Shown here piece by piece: positions 24,234-28,192 of a stretch of DNA of 28,192 nt; within the stretch, counting starts at the first letter, position 1; the number at the start of each line of letters is the position of its first letter. The position numbers and the translations under genes were made by a program. Source of the stretch: a virus; IMG/VR virus record IMGVR_UViG_3300033144_002260, positions 1 to 28,192 of that record; one strand, written 5' to 3'. The notes under the pieces are model-generated. The model made no database searches. It saw only the letters and a program-made list of their open reading frames with translations, and was not told the DNA's origin.

Positions 24234-24722
24234 CTACCATGGCCTAATATAAACTTTTGCTATTCCATCATCGTCAGATGAAGTTATTGCAGTTACTAAC
24301 CCAACTATATTTTTGAAACCTAAGGTATCAAACTTAAGAGTTGCTATTCCATTACTCATATTTTGAATTGCTACTGTATGCTGTCCAGCTACGGACTCAA
24401 CAAACTCATCGACATAGAAATAACCATCAGCGGCTACAGCTGCATCAGTCGTATAAGTATAAGTACCCAAGAACTCAGCATCACCGCCTGCTGGGTAACC
24501 CCAAAGTTCTAAGGTTCCTGTATCACCATCAACTTGAGACCGCAGAGTAACAAAAGCACCGTTTGTCCACGATGGTAAATCAACAGAGTTATCTGTGAGA
24601 TTAGCTTCAAGATAAACGCGCGTTAAATTAACGGTATCAATAAGTGTTGCATCCTCAGAACCGTTAGCTGTAGAACACAGTAAAAGCGGCACAGACTGAG
24701 GTTGTATTGATAGTCTAGACAT
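24234..24722 (-). CDS. Small beta-rich virion-like protein (162 aa)
   Basis: I do not recognise a domain. The sequence is acidic, with alternating strands (NLTRVYLEAN, FVTLRSQVDGDTGTLELWG, EFLGTYTYTTDAAV) typical of a beta-sandwich, and no signal peptide. The start at 24722 has GAGGA upstream. It precedes terS in the same direction and follows a secreted or anchored protein, in a block of probable surface proteins. A virion decoration or fibre-associated role is a guess from position and composition. Confidence 0.5.
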   Translation of the reverse strand: MSRLSIQPQSVPLLLCSTANGSEDATLIDTVNLTRVYLEANLTDNSVDLPSWTNGAFVTLRSQVDGDTGTLELWGYPAGGDAEFLGTYTYTTDAAVAADGYFYVDEFVESVAGQHTVAIQNMSNGIATLKFDTLGFKNIVGLVTAITSSDDDGIAKVYIRPW

Positions 24723-24738
24723 TATTAGTATCCTCTAT

Positions 24739-25329
24739 TTAATTACTTTTATCATATACAGCACCATTATCTATATAAGTAATAATAACGGCCCACCTAC
24801 CAGCACTCAGCGTACTCCAAAAATCAGTTGGTTGCAGCCCTACCCAAATATGCCTTGCTGCGTTTGTGGCAACTACCTCAGGACATTCGCCTGCTGCTGT
24901 GGCCATTAAGTCATTCAAATCATTAGGAGTACCAGCAGCTAATATCTCATCACCACTATCACTTGTTCCAAGAGTCATAGCTGTAATAAGATCAGGATCA
25001 GCCCCAGATGACACAAGAGCTTCTGTGCACCTTACCTGTGCAGATAATATCTCGGCATAAGCTGGTATAAGAACCCCAAAGTCTACCGTCTGTTCAGCAT
25101 TATTCTCGGCATCAGGAGTAGGAAACTGAAAATCATCAGCTGACACAGCAAGCACGGATATTGTCTTAACAATCGTTTTCGTAGCAAGATATGTATCTGT
25201 GCCGACTTTCGGTAAAGACGGCGGCCCTGAGTACCGATCTCTGTACTGAGCTATGGAAGGAGTAATAGCTATGACCAAATAGACAATACACACTATCAGT
25301 GCTAAGATAGATAAATATTTATTTCTCAT
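24739..25329 (-). CDS. Secreted or membrane-anchored beta-rich protein (196 aa)
   Basis: The start at the ATG 25329 has GAGG upstream. An in-frame TTG 11 codons earlier would overlap the collagen-like gene and is less likely. Residues 5-23 form one hydrophobic helix (YLSILALIVCIVYLVIAI) after an Arg/Lys-bearing start. S-I-A (25-27) is a possible signal peptidase site; otherwise it anchors the protein. The rest is acidic and probably a beta-sandwich with two cysteines (TMTLGTSDSGDE and GLQPTDFWSTL segments). Next to the predicted cleavage site is RDRYSG (30-35), which also occurs at the N-terminus of the adjacent collagen-like protein. A signal peptide is unusual in a phage virion operon. Superinfection exclusion, cell-surface modification or a virion-membrane protein are all possible. 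Confidence 0.5.
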   Translation of the reverse strand: MRNKYLSILALIVCIVYLVIAITPSIAQYRDRYSGPPSLPKVGTDTYLATKTIVKTISVLAVSADDFQFPTPDAENNAEQTVDFGVLIPAYAEILSAQVRCTEALVSSGADPDLITAMTLGTSDSGDEILAAGTPNDLNDLMATAAGECPEVVATNAARHIWVGLQPTDFWSTLSAGRWAVIITYIDNGAVYDKSN

Positions 25330-25339
25330 AGTAACGCCT

Positions 25340-26044
25340 CTATTTAATTCCAGCTTCTTCAAGTCTCTTCTTCAGTAACATAATCTCATTCATGAAATAG
25401 TTAACCTCAGAAGGAGCAATCCCTGGAGGCCCGGTTTTACCTACGCCACCCAGACGGCCCTTCTCACCTACAGCTCCATCCTTACCATTCTTCCCATTAG
25501 CCCCTTTTTCTCCTACAGGCCCACGTAAGTCAACTGAATCGCCCCAAACACCATTAGGTTGCTGAAAAGATAAACAACTGCCGTTCCACTTATGAACCGA
25601 CATCTTACCATTCTTCCCGTCTCTTCCATCCTTACCGGGCTTCCCGTTAATACCGTTAATTCCACTCTTTCCATCTTTTCCGTCCTTACCGTTCTTCCCA
25701 TCTTTTCCTGCACGGCCATCAGTACCGTTTCTATAATCTATACCAAGAACAGGAGTCTTACCGTCTATACCGGGAGAACCGTCTATACCGTCTCGATAGT
25801 CTATGCCTTTAATAGGCGTCTTACCATCTTTCCCATCCTTACCATCTATACCATCCTTACCCTTAGCACCCTTAGCACCTGTATCACCCTTAGCTAATAA
25901 ATTAAGCTTCACATCACCTGAATCACCGCAGAAGAATACATTACCACTTCGTACAACAATCCTAGACATAAGAAGCCGTGCTAGTATATCACCTTCAGTA
26001 ACTTGCTTCTTACCGCTATATCTATCTCTATTACCTTGTGGCAT
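25340..26044 (-). CDS. Collagen-like protein (234 aa), probable fibre
   Basis: Gly-X-Y triplets run from about residue 53 to 147 and again from 175 to 209, rich in Lys-Asp/Gly-Lys pairs (GKDGIDGKDGKDGK). Two inserts of the type GKTPIKGIDYRDG interrupt the first run, as often seen in phage collagen-like fibres. A 26-residue non-collagen patch separates the runs. The C-terminal helix (NYFMNEIMLLKKRLEEAG) has heptad spacing and could nucleate trimers. The N-terminus has RDRYSG at 6-11. The start has AGGAG upstream. The gene lies between a secreted protein and a repeat-rich fibre, upstream of terminase. Likely role: trimeric triple-helical stalk of a virion fibre. Confidence 0.8.
   Translation of the reverse strand: MPQGNRDRYSGKKQVTEGDILARLLMSRIVVRSGNVFFCGDSGDVKLNLLAKGDTGAKGAKGKDGIDGKDGKDGKTPIKGIDYRDGIDGSPGIDGKTPVLGIDYRNGTDGRAGKDGKNGKDGKDGKSGINGINGKPGKDGRDGKNGKMSVHKWNGSCLSFQQPNGVWGDSVDLRGPVGEKGANGKNGKDGAVGEKGRLGGVGKTGPPGIAPSEVNYFMNEIMLLKKRLEEAGIK
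25418..25888 (-). repeat. Collagen-coding GXY triplet repeat region
   Basis: DNA coding for residues 53-209 of the collagen-like protein; nine-base (Gly-X-Y) periodicity is visible, with a gap at about residues 148-174. It is coding repetition, not a CRISPR or transposon. Confidence 0.8.
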
Positions 26045-26053
26045 TTTAGTCTC

Positions 26054-27370
26054 CTATTTAGCAGTGTATCTTTGCACGGGTTCCTGATAACGGTTTTGTA
26101 TTGAAAACGTAGCAATAATAGCACTTACAGTATCACTACCTATAGTCGCAGCACTGAGTACAACACTGTAGTCTGCTTGCGAATCATAGTCTGCATCTAA
26201 AAGAACAATTGCAACTTGATGTACATTAGTCTCAGCAGGATCGCCCATATTTACATCAAGAGTTACAGACGCCGTTACCAGCTTTGTATCATTATCATCT
26301 TTATAAACATTTACAGTTGGAGCTGCACCTAATGTATCCGTTGTAGAAAATGCAAACTGAACAGTATCCCCAAGTTCAAAATCACCCAGATAACCGGCTT
26401 GCTTAACTGATTCCGCATTAGAACTTCCAGCACCGCCACCTACATCATCAACTGTCTGTGCTGTAGCAGCATCAGCATTATCATAAAATGTAGAAAAATT
26501 TGTAGCTAAATTCGAAGCAGTTGATTCTGTGATTGCAGAACCATGTATCTTAGTAATATCCACCTCTGCACCAGCCACAGGTGTTACGTCTCCAGTTACT
26601 GAACCTATAAGATCCCCAGTAATATCTGCGTTTAGATCTGTTCCTGTTCCCGCTCCTGTAAGTGTCATACCATCGTCATTTGTTTGAGCAACGCCTTTAA
26701 TCCCAGCTCCACCATCAGCGCCGCCACGTCCGCTTATCCCACTTCCTGTTGCACCACCACGAGCATCAATACCATCTCCGGTTGTAGTACCTGTAGCATA
26801 CAACCCAGCCCCAGCAGTACCTTGACCGTCTAGTCGGAGACCGTTGCCGCTACTACCAACAACCTGAGCTCCACTAACTGTTCCAGAAACATCGAGTCCT
26901 ATTCCAGCGTCATTCGTGATAGTTAATGATCGCATCTGAAGATCCACATCATCAGCGATACCTGTCCCACCTAAGATAGAATCTAGTTTAGCGATATTAG
27001 CGGAGTTCAAGTCAAAGTCAGTGAGCTGAATTTCTAAGAGCAATGGAGCCATATTAGTAGCACCTTTGAGCATAACCACAGCACTATCAACACCAGCAGC
27101 CAGTACAGCGTCTATAATATCTAATCTATATACCCCTGGCATATTCGTAGAATCTATTTCAATAAAGCCGCCGGCATCAAAAGCTGCATCAATAGCTACT
27201 GTTTTAAGAGTAAGCACTTGACGAGCCGCTCCGGGCCGTACATAAGACGCAACAAGGTTCGCAGAATTCCACAATAAACCTGTGAGTCCTGCCCCTGTAG
27301 TAGAAGATGAGTCCTGTATGAATACAATAACAGAGACACTTGTTTCAGCTTTTTTGAGGATTAGTTTCAA
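26054..27370 (-). CDS. Repeat-rich fibre or surface virion protein (438 aa)
   Basis: The product starts from a TTG (27370) with GGAGG upstream, overlapping the stop of the beta-helix gene (TTGA). Three parts are visible. Residues 1-130 form a beta-rich N-terminal domain (VSVIVFIQDSSSTTGAGLTG) that I have seen in other phage surface proteins. Residues 156-245 hold 11-12-residue units beginning G-[LIM] (G177, G189, G200, G211, G223, G234), a beta-helix-like shaft. A C-terminal Ig-like sandwich (about 330-430) follows. No enzyme motif is seen. Probably a tail or head fibre. Confidence 0.6.
   Translation of the reverse strand: MKLILKKAETSVSVIVFIQDSSSTTGAGLTGLLWNSANLVASYVRPGAARQVLTLKTVAIDAAFDAGGFIEIDSTNMPGVYRLDIIDAVLAAGVDSAVVMLKGATNMAPLLLEIQLTDFDLNSANIAKLDSILGGTGIADDVDLQMRSLTITNDAGIGLDVSGTVSGAQVVGSSGNGLRLDGQGTAGAGLYATGTTTGDGIDARGGATGSGISGRGGADGGAGIKGVAQTNDDGMTLTGAGTGTDLNADITGDLIGSVTGDVTPVAGAEVDITKIHGSAITESTASNLATNFSTFYDNADAATAQTVDDVGGGAGSSNAESVKQAGYLGDFELGDTVQFAFSTTDTLGAAPTVNVYKDDNDTKLVTASVTLDVNMGDPAETNVHQVAIVLLDADYDSQADYSVVLSAATIGSDTVSAIIATFSIQNRYQEPVQRYTAK
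26639..26842 (-). repeat. Six 11-12-residue G-[LIM] coding repeats
   Basis: Residues 177-244 of the fibre protein contain six units with the pattern G-[LIM]-x3-x(5,7), with G at 177, 189, 200, 211, 223 and 234. This regular spacing fits a stacked beta-shaft. Confidence 0.6.
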
Positions 27371-28192
27371 CCGCCGATCCCTCCAGTCATTCCTGGATGG
27401 ACTAAGACGCCACTGCCGCCACCGCCTGCACTGGGTGGTAGTGCACCAATCAATGTTCCATTGACGCCTAAATCCAGAAGCGGACTGCTCGAAGTTGGGA
27501 TGTAATTATTCGCTCCTTGGTCTGTATATAATGGATTCGTAGTAATACTGGCTACTGATCTCAGCTCGGCCAAGCCTTCTGTCGAACCTGCATTGTCGAA
27601 AATACCGCTACCATTATTATACCAATCGTTGTAATCAATTCTGAAATTCCGTAATACACCAGTTGTATGTATAAATTTGAGACCAAAATTATCGCTGTTC
27701 GATATTACTGAATTTATTAATGTAATTGCGGCTGCATAATTCGTCCCATTAGCAATAATTCCCTCCAAATTACCATCAATTGTCAGATTAGATCCCCAAA
27801 GAATGCCAGGACTGGTAATATAAATACCAGCCGATGTGTTATCGTATATTTGTGTATTATTCAAGAACATCTCTATATGATTTTTTATTCCATATGCATT
27901 GTTATAAATCATACAATGCTCTACAACTATTCCCCCTCTTTGCGGATTCGATCCCGCTATGCCTGACGTGCCATTATCATGAATCGAGCAACCCCTGAAA
28001 TGCCAATAATTTTCACTTGTCGCCGTTCCCCTTGAAGATACTCCATCAATTTTAGCATCTCGAATCTCGCATTCATCAAACTGAATCCCTGACGCGGTGT
28101 CAGCAGGATTGTAAATACAATAATTTGCCCCATCCGCAGTTAGCACACCATCAAACACAAAACCATGCCATTGGATATAGTCAGATGTAACC
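27367..28192 (-). CDS. Right-handed beta-helix protein, 5' end cut by the window (partial)
   Basis: The frame is open to the window edge, so the N-terminus lies outside; no start was chosen. A GTG at 28158 is internal, since upstream residues read VTSDYIQWHGFVFDG. The visible 275 residues carry parallel beta-helix rungs with Asn ladders and repeated short motifs (SIHDNGTSGI, MIYNNAYGIKNH, QIYDNTSAGI, INSVISNSDNFGLKF), as in pectate-lyase-like or tailspike-type proteins. The C-terminus is Gly/Ser-rich. Such helices often bind or cut polysaccharide. No catalytic acids can be assigned. Downstream, its stop overlaps the TTG start of the fibre gene. Confidence 0.7.
   Translation of the reverse strand, partial: VTSDYIQWHGFVFDGVLTADGANYCIYNPADTASGIQFDECEIRDAKIDGVSSRGTATSENYWHFRGCSIHDNGTSGIAGSNPQRGGIVVEHCMIYNNAYGIKNHIEMFLNNTQIYDNTSAGIYITSPGILWGSNLTIDGNLEGIIANGTNYAAAITLINSVISNSDNFGLKFIHTTGVLRNFRIDYNDWYNNGSGIFDNAGSTEGLAELRSVASITTNPLYTDQGANNYIPTSSSPLLDLGVNGTLIGALPPSAGGGGSGVLVHPGMTGGIGG

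Noticed and set aside
24739-25362. TTG start for the secreted protein at 25362
   Set aside because: It overlaps the collagen-like gene end and would put a charged 11-residue extension before the signal-like helix; the ATG at 25329 has a GAGG upstream.
25418-25888. Repeats in the collagen-like gene as a CRISPR array
   Set aside because: Periodicity is nine bases and follows Gly-X-Y codons; there are no spacers.

Overview
The window is part of a tailed double-stranded DNA phage genome (Caudoviricetes type). The minus strand carries, in phage order, a small terminase with a helix-turn-helix, a large terminase, a portal protein, a scaffold, a major capsid protein, a decoration-like protein, an adaptor, a tail hub and large internal proteins. 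No sheath, tail-tube repeat, tape measure or integrase is visible. Large proteins resembling ejection proteins follow the adaptor and hub, so a short-tailed (podovirus-like) virion is the best guess. The DNA is AT-rich by eye and most genes have strong GGAG-type ribosome binding sites. The sequence does not identify the host.

Layout. Positions 1-2187 (plus strand) hold the end of an early or metabolic module: a small unknown protein, a radical-SAM-like protein and a DUF3987-like ATPase. This module meets the late genes head-on, and the two opposing stop codons share one TTAA. From 28192 down to 2184 everything is on the minus strand. First, in transcription order, comes an adhesion-type block: a beta-helix protein cut by the window edge, a repeat fibre, a collagen-like protein, a secreted or anchored protein and a small virion-like protein. 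Next is the packaging and head block (TerS, TerL, portal, FmdB-like zinc ribbon, an overlapping small gene, scaffold, capsid). A LAGLIDADG homing endonuclease sits directly behind the capsid gene, followed by a decoration-like protein. Then comes a four-gene sugar cassette (GT-A glycosyltransferase, GT-B glycosyltransferase, methyltransferase, DegT-type aminotransferase) joined by ATGA overlaps. The block ends with connector, fibre, hub, holin-like and internal or ejection proteins.

How the parts may work together. The head genes package DNA. The connector, hub and internal proteins deliver it. The fibre, collagen and beta-helix proteins probably bind the cell surface. The sugar cassette may build or transfer an amino-sugar onto the virion or the host envelope.

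The most unusual signals are: (1) a near-identical palindrome at three gene junctions, each lying between a stop codon and the next ribosome binding site; (2) the coupled sugar cassette inside the virion genes; (3) the phage radical-SAM-like protein with a second C-terminal cysteine cluster; (4) an ATPase with a degenerate Walker A motif; and (5) a scaffold gene starting inside another ORF with a 200-base out-of-frame overlap. There is no stretch longer than about 90 bases without a gene. No tRNA, rRNA, CRISPR array or insertion sequence was seen.
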